Positions 15,960-24,971 of a stretch of 40,256 nucleotides of DNA are shown in pieces. The notes under the pieces were generated by a model that was not told where the DNA came from, searched no databases, and worked only from the letters and a program-made list of their open reading frames with translations. Position 1 is the stretch's first letter, and each line of letters opens with the position of its first letter. Position numbers and translations under genes: made by a program. The stretch comes from Oscillospiraceae bacterium (lineage in GTDB: Bacteria; Bacillota; Clostridia; Oscillospirales; Oscillospiraceae): assembly GCA_022794215.1 (NCBI GenBank), contig JAAWEH010000013.1, positions 1 through 40,256 of the forward strand. The letters are read 5' to 3'.

Positions 15960-16238
15960 TTACTCGGAAACGATCATAACCTGCTTGCGATCCTTGCCCA
16001 GCCGGGCAAACTTCACCTTGCCGTCGCGCAGAGCGAACAGGGTGTCGTCGCTGCCCTTACCCACGCCCTCGCCGGCGTGGAAGTGGGTGCCCCGCTGCCG
16101 GACCAGGATATTGCCGGCCAGCACGAACTGGCCGTCGCCCCGCTTTACGCCCAGACGCTTGGCGTTGGAGTCACGGCCGTTCTTGGTGGAGCCGCCGCCC
16201 TTCTTGTGGGCGAAAAACTGAAGACCAATATTCAGCAT
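15960..16238 (-). CDS. rpmA: 50S ribosomal protein L27
   Basis: A 92-residue ribosomal protein whose N-terminus reaches the peptidyl-transferase centre. It starts [21 protein letters not shown]: the nine-residue extension MLNIGLQFF is the Firmicute form that must be removed by Prp before L27 can function. [22 protein letters not shown] follows as in the family. The ATG follows GGAGGTG located at the end of prp. Third gene of rplU-prp-rpmA. Confidence 0.98.
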   Translation of the reverse strand: MLNIGLQFFAHKKGGGSTKNGRDSNAKRLGVKRGDGQFVLAGNILVRQRGTHFHAGEGVGKGSDDTLFALRDGKVKFARLGKDRKQVMIVSE

Positions 16239-16242
16239 TGGA

Positions 16243-16572
16243 TTACACCTCCATGACGATGATATTTTCAGGATACTCCTCGTGAAGCTGGGTGAGATAG
16301 ACCATGAGGGCCGCCATCAAAGTCTGGCAGGTGCTCTCGTTGGTCTGCCCCAGTCCTCCCGGGAGTTTGAGGGAAATGAGGGCCTTTTCAGGCTTCACCT
16401 TCACGCTGGCTTCCAGTCCCAGCACATCGTTGACGGCGCACTCGGTAAGCCGGACGGCGCTGGTGACGGCGGCGCAGAGGATGTCCTCCCCCTCAGAGGC
16501 CAGTCCGCTGTGTCCCTCCACTTGAAAGGAGACGATGCGGCTTTCCTCCATATGAAACGTTGCGGTGATCAT
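16243..16572 (-). CDS. prp: Ribosomal-processing cysteine protease Prp
   Basis: A 109-residue protease that cuts the N-terminal extension of L27. The catalytic pair is visible as H21 (VEGHSGLA) and C33 ([10 protein letters not shown]). It sits between rplU and rpmA, overlaps the rplU stop by one base (TAATG), and its substrate is the next gene. The family length (about 105-110) is matched. Confidence 0.96.
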   Translation of the reverse strand: MITATFHMEESRIVSFQVEGHSGLASEGEDILCAAVTSAVRLTECAVNDVLGLEASVKVKPEKALISLKLPGGLGQTNESTCQTLMAALMVYLTQLHEEYPENIIVMEV

Positions 16573-16883
16573 TACACAGTGATCTTGCCGATGGTCACTT
16601 TGGTGTAGGGCTGACGATGGCCCTGCTTCCGGCGGTAGTTCTTCTTGGGCTTATACTTGAAGACGATGATCTTCTTGCCCTTGCCGTTCTTGACGACCTC
16701 AGCGTCCACCTTGGCGCCTTCCACCACGGGAGCGCCAAAGGTAGCCTTGTCCCCGTCCAGAATAGCCAGAACCTTGTCGAAGGTCACCTTGTCGCCGGCC
16801 TCGTTGGGCAGCTTCTCGATGAAGAGGGTATCGCCCTCGGCCACCTTGTACTGCTTGCCGCCAGTCTCGATGATTGCGTGCAT
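16572..16883 (-). CDS. rplU: 50S ribosomal protein L21
   Basis: A 103-residue ribosomal protein with the family start [14 protein letters not shown] and the C-terminal [19 protein letters not shown]. The ATG at 16883 follows AAGGAG; the in-frame start at the AAGGAG itself would add six non-conserved residues. It is the first gene of the rplU-prp-rpmA operon and has a leader of about 220 nt. Confidence 0.97.
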   Translation of the reverse strand: MHAIIETGGKQYKVAEGDTLFIEKLPNEAGDKVTFDKVLAILDGDKATFGAPVVEGAKVDAEVVKNGKGKKIIVFKYKPKKNYRRKQGHRQPYTKVTIGKITV

Positions 16884-17107
16884 ACTTTTCAACTCCTTCA
16901 TTACGGGCTCGCTGTCGTAGGAGAAGCGCGGAGAATCGGTCAGCCGAGGCTCTAACGCCGAAGCGGAGCAAACGGGCCGTAGGCACGAAGTGCTGAAGGC
17001 CGGTTTGCGCAGTCGGAGAAGTTAGACGCCGAGGCGCCCTGACCGGTTCGCAGCGTGACAGGCTCGGAAACCTGTCTGCGCTTACTTTGAACCCCATTCA
17101 AAGCGGC
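16884..17107 (-). ncRNA. Structured 5' leader of rplU (candidate L21 leader)
   Basis: The 220-nt untranslated region between the promoter and rplU is rich in complementary segments, for example GACAGG/CCTGTC around an 8-nt loop, and GC-rich CGCCTCGGCG and CCGCTTCGGCG elements. Firmicutes carry an L21 leader (Rfam family of that name) used for autogenous control by L21. I cannot confirm membership without a covariance search. Confidence 0.5.
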
Positions 17108-17113
17108 TTTGAT

Positions 17114-17142
17114 AGTATATCAGTGAAATAGCGGAAAGTCAA
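17114..17142 (-). promoter_or_regulatory. Promoter of rplU-prp-rpmA
   Basis: On the minus strand, TTGACT (17137-17142) and TATACT (17114-17119) with a 17-bp spacer: near-consensus, as expected for a ribosomal-protein operon. Confidence 0.9.
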
Positions 17143-17231
17143 GGGTTTTCTTCTTTTTTACAGCAATGTATAGCCATGCGATATCCATTCCCATTCCCAG
17201 CGGCATTTTTATCCCCCCTTTTCCCGATTAC

Positions 17232-17276
17232 AGTTTAGTAAAGTTTAACAAAGTTCACCAAATGTTGCGTGCAACA
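17232..17276 (+). promoter_or_regulatory. Candidate operator: three 10-bp direct repeats plus a palindrome
   Basis: Three exactly adjoining 10-mers, AGTTTAGTAA, AGTTTAACAA and AGTTCACCAA (17232-17261), are followed by TGTTGC-GT-GCAACA (17263-17276), then by a -10 at 17283. A spacing of one helical turn is the typical arrangement for ribbon-helix-helix dimers, and the gene directly downstream encodes one. Confidence 0.65.
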
Positions 17277-17282
17277 ATGCTA

Positions 17283-17288
17283 TATAAT
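17283..17288 (+). promoter_or_regulatory. -10 element of the RHH gene
   Basis: TATAAT, 25 bp upstream of the TTG start. No good -35 is seen at 16-18 bp: the expected place is occupied by the repeats and palindrome. Confidence 0.55.
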
Positions 17289-17313
17289 GTAATTCAAAGA
17301 AGGGGTGAGGGCT

Positions 17314-17472
17314 TTGGACAAGACAGATACACAAATCGGATTTCGCACCACCAGCGAGTTCAAAGCCCGACTGGAAGCGCAGGCACAGCGGGAACGCCGC
17401 CCCGTCTCTAATCTCATTCTCAAGGTCTTAGAGGAATACTTAGATCAGGCAGAGGCACAAAACAAAAAATGA
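17314..17472 (+). CDS. Solitary ribbon-helix-helix (Arc/CopG-type) DNA-binding protein
   Basis: A 52-residue protein, too short for most gene callers. Residues about 6-13 (TQIGFRTT) suit the DNA-contacting beta strand, 14-30 a first helix (EFKARLEAQAQRERR), PVSN the turn, and LILKVLEEYLDQAEAQ the second helix. The TTG start has AAGGGG eight bases upstream; a GTG three codons earlier (17305) is possible but overlaps that site. The stop codon is the first base pair of the terminator stem. No toxin-like gene adjoins, so it is more likely a stand-alone, self-regulating repressor than an antitoxin. Neighbours point away (rplU) or towards it (phosphoesterase). Confidence 0.75.
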   Translation: MDKTDTQIGFRTTSEFKARLEAQAQRERRPVSNLILKVLEEYLDQAEAQNKK

Positions 17473-17497
17473 CCGAACCCCCTTGTGGGTTCGGTCA
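17470..17497 (+). terminator. Bidirectional terminator between the RHH gene and the phosphoesterase gene
   Basis: An 11-bp stem TGACCGAACCC/GGGTTCGGTCA with a 6-nt loop and six or more T residues on each strand. It closes two convergent transcripts. Confidence 0.92.
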
Positions 17498-17519
17498 TTT
17501 TTTGCCTGAGTTGTAAAAA

Positions 17520-18614
17520 TTATGTCAACCTTCCAAGATACCACCCGGTGGCTCCGTCCCGCTTGCAGAGGGCCCCACGGCTGGTTCGGCGGACTACGCT
17601 GAGCCGTTCTCCCGCCCTGACCGGCAGGTGGTAGTCGGTGGAATCCTCGCACCACACGCCCTTTTCGTCCCGGCGGAGGTATTCGGTAAGCACATCCAGC
17701 TCTCTGCCGCTTTCCAGGTGGCGGCAGCGGCAGAACTCCCGTCCCTCCTCCAGCACCTCCAAGCGGCTGTGGCCGTAACGGACATTTACCGAATGGGCGG
17801 AGGGCTGCTGGTCGTCCAGGGCGGTCATCACCGGAAAGCCGTCGTAGGCCACATAGGAGAATTCGCCCCCGGGCTCCCGGGGCAGGATCAGGGCGTTGAG
17901 CTGGCCGTCGGCTTTCAGCACGCAACCGCCGTCGATGCTGGCAATGTGCCGCTCATGGAGCAGCAGGGGCTTGGCCGAAGGGATCTGGGGCCGGTACAGG
18001 GTCACCGGCCAGTGGCCCACCACCACCCAGCGGCGAAAGGCATGTCCCTGGCCCAAAAAGTCATCGTTTTTCATACAGCCAAAGGCGTCCAGCCCCTCCA
18101 GCCGATCTTCCCGGGGTACTCCGCCGTGGACAAAGAGATAGTCTCGGTTTACATAAATATGGGGAAGGGAGCGAAGGAAATCCAGCTCCTCCCGAAACTG
18201 TTGGGCAATGACGGCTCGGGCTTTTGCGTAGTCTGCCCCACTGTCCAGGCCGACTCCCGCCAGGTGCGCCATCTTTACCAGCAGACACTTCTCCCCCAGC
18301 CGGGAAAACCACCCGTGAAAGAAAGCTTCTGGAATATCTCCCCGGTGATCTATAAAGGAAGGGGTAATATTGTCGCAGTTGCCCAAAATCGTATGTATTG
18401 TATGGGTTTTGGACAGCTCCATCACATATCGAAGGGCGTCCAGACTTCCCTCGTTCCGCTCCAGGATATCGCCCAGCACAATAAGGATATCGTCCTTGCA
18501 AAATCCGGCTTTGGCCAGCACGCCCCTCAGAAAAGGCAGGTTGCCGTGGATGTCGCTGACCACCAGCACCCGCCGTCCGGGAGGCAGGTCAATAGGCCTT
18601 ACCACTGCATTCAT
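17520..18614 (-). CDS. Calcineurin-like metallophosphoesterase with a C-terminal beta-rich extension
   Basis: A 364-residue protein. The phosphoesterase domain (about 14-240) has the metal-binding motifs D21/H23 (VVSDIHGN), GDILERNEGS (48-57), GNCDN (78-82), VHGG and GHWPVT, an arrangement like PPP-type serine/threonine or symmetric dinucleotide phosphatases. About 120 residues follow that I do not recognise, rich in beta-like segments and ending GATGWYLGRLT. The ATG lies 4 nt after the prmA stop, with GAGG seven bases upstream, so it is the last gene of the DUF1836-degV-prmA operon. Substrate unknown; a protein, nucleotide or Ap4A phosphatase are all possible. Confidence 0.78.
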   Translation of the reverse strand: MNAVVRPIDLPPGRRVLVVSDIHGNLPFLRGVLAKAGFCKDDILIVLGDILERNEGSLDALRYVMELSKTHTIHTILGNCDNITPSFIDHRGDIPEAFFHGWFSRLGEKCLLVKMAHLAGVGLDSGADYAKARAVIAQQFREELDFLRSLPHIYVNRDYLFVHGGVPREDRLEGLDAFGCMKNDDFLGQGHAFRRWVVVGHWPVTLYRPQIPSAKPLLLHERHIASIDGGCVLKADGQLNALILPREPGGEFSYVAYDGFPVMTALDDQQPSAHSVNVRYGHSRLEVLEEGREFCRCRHLESGRELDVLTEYLRRDEKGVWCEDSTDYHLPVRAGERLSVVRRTSRGALCKRDGATGWYLGRLT

Positions 18615-18618
18615 GCCC

Positions 18619-19560
18619 TCACCTCAGCCGGGCGGCCATGGCGCACCAACCGTCCCGCTCGAGCCGCTCTACAAGGGTAAGACCATTTTTCTTCAGGGCT
18701 CTCTCCACCTCGTCTGCCCGGGTGTCGATGATGCCAGAGCAGATGAAGATCCCGTCCGGGCTCAAAAACCGTTCCGCCTGGGCCGACAGAGGGATGATCA
18801 CATCAGCCACAATGTTGGCAAGAACCACCCGATAGGGCCCGGCGGCCGCCAGCTCCTCCACCAGAGTCTTGTCAGACAGCACATCCCCCGCTCGAACGGT
18901 GTAGGTGGGCCCGGCAATGCCGTTGAGGGCGGCGTTTTCGTAGGCCACGTCCACTGATTTGGGATCAATGTCCACCCCCAGAGCCCGGCCCGCCCCCAGG
19001 TTCATGGCGGCGATGGACAGAATGCCGCTGCCGCAGCCCAAATCCAGCACCCCGTCCCGGGGCTGAAGATGCTTTTCCAAAAGGGTCAGGCACAGTTGGG
19101 TGGAGGCATGGGAGCCGGTGCCAAAGGTGAGGCCGGGATTCAGGTAAACCGCTGTCCGTCCGTCGGGCACCGGCTTACCCCGCTCCCATTCGGGGACAAT
19201 GTAAACCTTCTCCCCCACGGGCATAGGCTGGTAGTATTTCTGCCAGCCGTAGGCCCAGTCCTCCTCCTTCACCGGGGCGGTGGAGACGGGGTTTTTGACG
19301 CCCGCCAGAGCTTGGGTCATCTGGGCTTTGCCCACCTCGTCATCGGTGACGTAGAACTTGATCCGGGCCACACCCTTCATTCGCTCCAGAAGGGCGTCGT
19401 CCACATAGTCCCAATACTGGCGGTTCTGCTCCAGGAAGGTTTGGAAATCCCTTTCGCTCTCCAAAACCAGGCCCTCGGCTCCGTTTATGGTGAGCTGGGC
19501 GGCAAGGGCATCCATTTCAGCGTCGGTGGTTTCTATTGTCACTTCCAGCCAGTCGTTCAT
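18619..19560 (-). CDS. prmA: Ribosomal protein L11 methyltransferase
   Basis: A 313-residue SAM-dependent enzyme that trimethylates lysines and the N-terminus of L11. The N-terminal substrate-recognition domain (about 1-95) is followed by EEDWAYGWQKYYQPM, the family motif NPGLTFGTGSHAST (141-154), the SAM motif VLDLGCGSGILS (171-182), VDIDPKSVDVAYENAALN and LANIVADVI. The ATG at 19560 follows GGGGAGG. It lies 90 bp after degV and 4 nt before the phosphoesterase gene. Confidence 0.95.
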   Translation of the reverse strand: MNDWLEVTIETTDAEMDALAAQLTINGAEGLVLESERDFQTFLEQNRQYWDYVDDALLERMKGVARIKFYVTDDEVGKAQMTQALAGVKNPVSTAPVKEEDWAYGWQKYYQPMPVGEKVYIVPEWERGKPVPDGRTAVYLNPGLTFGTGSHASTQLCLTLLEKHLQPRDGVLDLGCGSGILSIAAMNLGAGRALGVDIDPKSVDVAYENAALNGIAGPTYTVRAGDVLSDKTLVEELAAAGPYRVVLANIVADVIIPLSAQAERFLSPDGIFICSGIIDTRADEVERALKKNGLTLVERLERDGWCAMAARLR

Positions 19561-19650
19561 GTTGGGGCCTCCCCTCAAGGGTCAATAGTCTAACAAGATA
19601 GGCGCCTGATTTTCCTCGGCGAATTTCACCGCCTGCCAAAACAGGGTCAA

Positions 19651-20523
19651 TTATCTGGGCTCTCCGAAGAAGAACACCACCGCGCAGCCCGGACCGGTGT
19701 GGGAGCCGATAACAGGGCCGATGTCGCAGATCTTCGTGTCCTTCACGCCGCACTTTTCCTTGAGCTGGGACGCTATATATTCCACATCCTCCAGGCAATC
19801 GCTGTGACTCAAAAACATGGTCTGCTCGGCCGGGTCAATGGCGGTGTCCACCACCTTCTGAACCAGGTAGTCCAAAGCCGCTTTCCGGCCCCTGGCCTTG
19901 CCCACCGTGTCCAGCTTACCCTCGTTATCTACGTGGATAATGGGCTTGATCTGCAGCATGGTGCCCACCATGGCGGTGGTACCGGAGATGCGCCCGCCCC
20001 GCTTCAAATGCATCAGGTCGTTCACCGTCACCCAGTGGCAGACCTTCAGTTTGTTCTCTTCGCACCAATCGCGGACGGCCTCCAGGCTTTCCCCCGCCTG
20101 CTGCTTCTTGGCCGCGTACCACACCAGCATGCCCTGGCCCGCCGAAGCACAGAGGGTATCCACCACCTCGATCTTCCGTGCGGGGAATTTGGCCCGCAGC
20201 TCTGCCGCCGCCATCATGGAGGACTGGCAGGTGGCAGACAGGCCCGAGGAGAAGGAGAGGATCAGGACATCCTTTCCGCTTTCCAGGATAGGAGTCAGCA
20301 ACTCCTCATACTGGTTCACATTTACTGCATTGGTGGTGGCCATCTCCCCATCCCGCAGCAGCTGATAAAACTCCCGGGGACTCATGTCCCGTTTGTCCGG
20401 GTAATCCTGAAGGGTGGTGCCCCGAATCAGAAAGCCCAGGGGCAAAACGTTTACGCCCAGCTCCTCCACCATCTGCTGGTTCAGGTCGGCGGAGGAATCG
20501 GTGATGATCACATATTGGCTCAT
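19651..20523 (-). CDS. DegV family fatty-acid-binding protein
   Basis: A 290-residue protein with the DegV start YVIITDSSADL, the lipid-site segments FSSGLSATCQSS and DTLCASAGQGM, LKRGGRISG, IKPIIHVDNEGKL and the C-terminal GSHTGPGCAVVFFG. DegV/FakB-type proteins hold a fatty acid and present it to the kinase FakA; no fakA is in the window. The ATG at 20523 is one base from the DUF1836 stop (TAATATG), so the two are coupled. Confidence 0.93.
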   Translation of the reverse strand: MSQYVIITDSSADLNQQMVEELGVNVLPLGFLIRGTTLQDYPDKRDMSPREFYQLLRDGEMATTNAVNVNQYEELLTPILESGKDVLILSFSSGLSATCQSSMMAAAELRAKFPARKIEVVDTLCASAGQGMLVWYAAKKQQAGESLEAVRDWCEENKLKVCHWVTVNDLMHLKRGGRISGTTAMVGTMLQIKPIIHVDNEGKLDTVGKARGRKAALDYLVQKVVDTAIDPAEQTMFLSHSDCLEDVEYIASQLKEKCGVKDTKICDIGPVIGSHTGPGCAVVFFFGEPR

Positions 20524-20524
20524 A

Positions 20525-21070
20525 TTATTTCGCTTCCTTTCGTTCCTTTTTTGATTTTTTCTCCGACTCACCCTGCTCTGCCCGGATCAGCTCAATGATC
20601 CGCTGGCAGGCCAGTTTGTCGGCATAGCTGCGCAATGCCAATGTCAGCGCCAGTTGGGACAGTTCTTCCCGGGGGCAGGTTTCCTCCAGCTGTTCTGCCG
20701 TATCCTGCAGCGCCCGATTCAGCTCCCGGCAAAAGCGCTCATAGCCTTCCCGGGGCTCCCCATCGCTGCTCTTGGCGGCCAACAGCCCCGCATCCCGCAC
20801 CGGCAGCACCTGCTTCAGCGCACAGATCGCAGTGAGGCTGGCCAGATGGCTCTTTCCGTATCGCTTCCCCTCAGCCCGGGGCAGCAGGCCGTCCTTAATA
20901 TAATTGTTCACCATGGCGGAGGTAAGCCGTTCTCCCTCCCCGTACTGAATGAGCTGACGGGGCATATAGCCGATCACCTGATCCATATAAAGATTCAGGT
21001 CGGGCAGGGCCTCCCACTCCGCAGGCCGCTGGCTCTCCATGCGAGTCTTCAGTTCCCTTAGCTCTTCCAT
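20525..21070 (-). CDS. DUF1836 domain protein, probable MerR/HTH-like regulator
   Basis: A 181-residue protein. Residues about 20-80 contain the family segment YMDQVIGYM and a helix-turn-helix-like LTSAMVNNYIKDGLLPRAEGKRYGKSHL; the rest is helical and the tail is very basic (KKSKKERKEAK). DUF1836 proteins are often next to degV, as here, and are thought to bind DNA. The ATG follows GGGAGGG. It is the first gene of a four-gene operon (DUF1836-degV-prmA-phosphoesterase) driven by the promoter at 21113-21142. Confidence 0.85.
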   Translation of the reverse strand: MEELRELKTRMESQRPAEWEALPDLNLYMDQVIGYMPRQLIQYGEGERLTSAMVNNYIKDGLLPRAEGKRYGKSHLASLTAICALKQVLPVRDAGLLAAKSSDGEPREGYERFCRELNRALQDTAEQLEETCPREELSQLALTLALRSYADKLACQRIIELIRAEQGESEKKSKKERKEAK

Positions 21071-21112
21071 CAAAGGCCCTCCCGTAATTTTCAAAATGAC
21101 GATATCGGGGGT

Positions 21113-21142
21113 ATTATACCACATATGCAGACGATTCGTAAA
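21113..21142 (-). promoter_or_regulatory. Promoter of the DUF1836-degV-prmA operon
   Basis: On the minus strand, TTTACG (21137-21142), an 18-bp spacer, and extended -10 TGG-TATAAT (21113-21118). Confidence 0.8.
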
Positions 21143-21289
21143 GGGCGGAAAAGGCATATTTTTCTGGCTTTTGCCACATAACACTTATCCCCTCTATCCA
21201 AAGATTCCATTCCCGGCTAAACCGCTTCCTCTAAAGTCGGCGTTTCCTTACGCTCTCTTTTTTCCATTCTCAGCGTTTCGGCAAAAAAA

Positions 21290-21316
21290 GCACCCTGGAG
21301 AAGTTCTCCAGGGTGC
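21290..21316 (-). terminator. Terminator of ppdK
   Basis: A perfect stem GCACCCTGGAGAA/TTCTCCAGGGTGC, followed by seven T residues on the minus strand, 22 bp after the stop. Between here and the DUF1836 promoter (about 145 bp) I see no gene. Confidence 0.93.
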
Positions 21317-21338
21317 ATTTATGCGTGAAAACCTTCGT

Positions 21339-23972
<2,634 letters not shown>

Positions 23973-24026
23973 GAGTCGTCCTCCTTGTTTTACTCTGATA
24001 GTAATTTAACGGACTTCGCACGGTCT

Positions 24027-24054
24027 ATTATAGCATTTCCCCGCCGAAAAGCAA
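24027..24054 (-). promoter_or_regulatory. Promoter of ppdK
   Basis: On the minus strand, TTGCTT (24049-24054) and TATAAT (24027-24032) with a 16-bp spacer, 54 bp before the start codon. Confidence 0.75.
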
Positions 24055-24088
24055 GGGAACTTTTTCTTTTCTTTCCAAAGAATGCAGA

Positions 24089-24844
24089 TTATTCCTCCTT
24101 CTTTTTTGTACTCTTTCCCCCATAAAAGGTTTCCAGCCACTTCTCCGCCGACCGGGTCATCTCCAGGGAGAAATCCGAGTGGTATTTCCGCTGGCAAAAC
24201 GCCCGGATCCAATCCTCAAAGCTCTTCTGCCCTGTCCTTCCCCGGAACATTTCCCGCAGCTGCGCTCCCGGCAGGCGGCGGTATCGGTTTTCAAACACCA
24301 CATACTGCCCCTCAAACCGCTCCGGTTTGGGCCGATCCTTCTGCTGCTGGGTGGGCCAGCCGATGACCAAAAGAGCAGCGGGGACTACAAACTCCGGCAG
24401 GTCAAGCAGCTTTTTTACCCGCTCCTGGTTTTCCAAAATGTCGCCAATATAGCAGCTACCCAGTCCCAGGGCCTGGGCGCCGGCCACCACATTCTGGGCG
24501 GCAATGAGCGTGTCCGCCATGGCCAGCAGGATATCCCCCGCCCCCGGTCTCCGGGGCTCCAGCCCCGCTTCCCGGTATGCGTCCCACCACTTCTGGCAGT
24601 CGGCGCAAAACACCAGCACCAGCGGAGCCGTGGCGATAAAGCCCTGGTGATCACAGAGCTCTGCCAGCTCCTCCTTCTCCGCCTGGTCGGTGATGTCCAA
24701 AATGGTGTAGAGCTGCTGGCATCCGGCAGAGGGGGCTTGAAAGGCGCACTCCAGCAACAGTTTCTTCGTCTCGTCCCCTACAGGCTCATCGGTAAAAACC
24801 CGGACAGATTTCCGCTCAAACAGGCTTTGGATGATCTCGTTCAT
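24089..24844 (-). CDS. Nitroreductase-family FMN oxidoreductase
   Basis: A 251-residue flavoprotein. The family start ERKSVRVFTDEPV, the FMN-contact segment AFQAPSAGCQQ, a central LIAAQNVVAGAQALGLGSCYIGDI and VVPAALLVIGWP are typical of NAD(P)H-dependent nitro- or flavin reductases. About 60 C-terminal residues (GQKSFEDWIRAFCQRKYHS onward) form an extension found in some clostridial members. The ATG at 24844 has AAGGAGGTG; a GTG at 24853 is excluded because the promoter would start transcription close to it. Substrate unknown. No terminator was seen before the ppdK promoter. Confidence 0.85.
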   Translation of the reverse strand: MNEIIQSLFERKSVRVFTDEPVGDETKKLLLECAFQAPSAGCQQLYTILDITDQAEKEELAELCDHQGFIATAPLVLVFCADCQKWWDAYREAGLEPRRPGAGDILLAMADTLIAAQNVVAGAQALGLGSCYIGDILENQERVKKLLDLPEFVVPAALLVIGWPTQQQKDRPKPERFEGQYVVFENRYRRLPGAQLREMFRGRTGQKSFEDWIRAFCQRKYHSDFSLEMTRSAEKWLETFYGGKSTKKKEE

Positions 24845-24862
24845 ATACTTCACCTCCTTCCT

Positions 24863-24891
24863 ATCCTACCTGAATCAGAGGGATTTGTCCA
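24863..24891 (-). promoter_or_regulatory. Promoter of the nitroreductase gene
   Basis: On the minus strand, TGGACA (24886-24891) and TAGGAT (24863-24868) with a 17-bp spacer. The ribosome-binding site lies almost at the predicted 5' end, giving a leader of only about 12 nt. Confidence 0.65.
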
Positions 24892-24914
24892 TCCCGTTCT
24901 TTCCGCCAAAAGAG

Positions 24915-24946
24915 GAAGCGGCCCCTTTTCCCAAAGGGGCCGCTTC
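24915..24946 (-). terminator. Terminator of the hydrogenase operon
   Basis: A 14-bp stem GAAGCGGCCCCTTT/AAAGGGGCCGCTTC with a 4-nt loop, followed on the minus strand by CTCTTTTGG. Confidence 0.8.
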
Positions 24947-24971
24947 TATCATCCTGTATAAAGCCGGAACA

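Noticed and set aside
17314-17472. The RHH protein as antitoxin of a toxin-antitoxin pair
   Set aside because: The gene is closed by its own terminator, with the rplU leader on one side and the phosphoesterase on the other. No small toxin-like frame is adjacent.
19571-19645. A 22-codon frame between degV and prmA (starts TTG, encodes LTLFWQAVKFAEENQAPILL...)
   Set aside because: It looks mildly coding-like, but it has no ribosome-binding site, is very short and may be chance. A decayed gene end or leader peptide cannot be shown.
21116-21178. A 20-codon minus-strand frame (MWQKPEKYAFSALYESSAYVV) overlapping the DUF1836 promoter
   Set aside because: It has a fair GAGGGG site, but it ends inside the -10 of the downstream promoter and has no promoter of its own. 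Probably chance.
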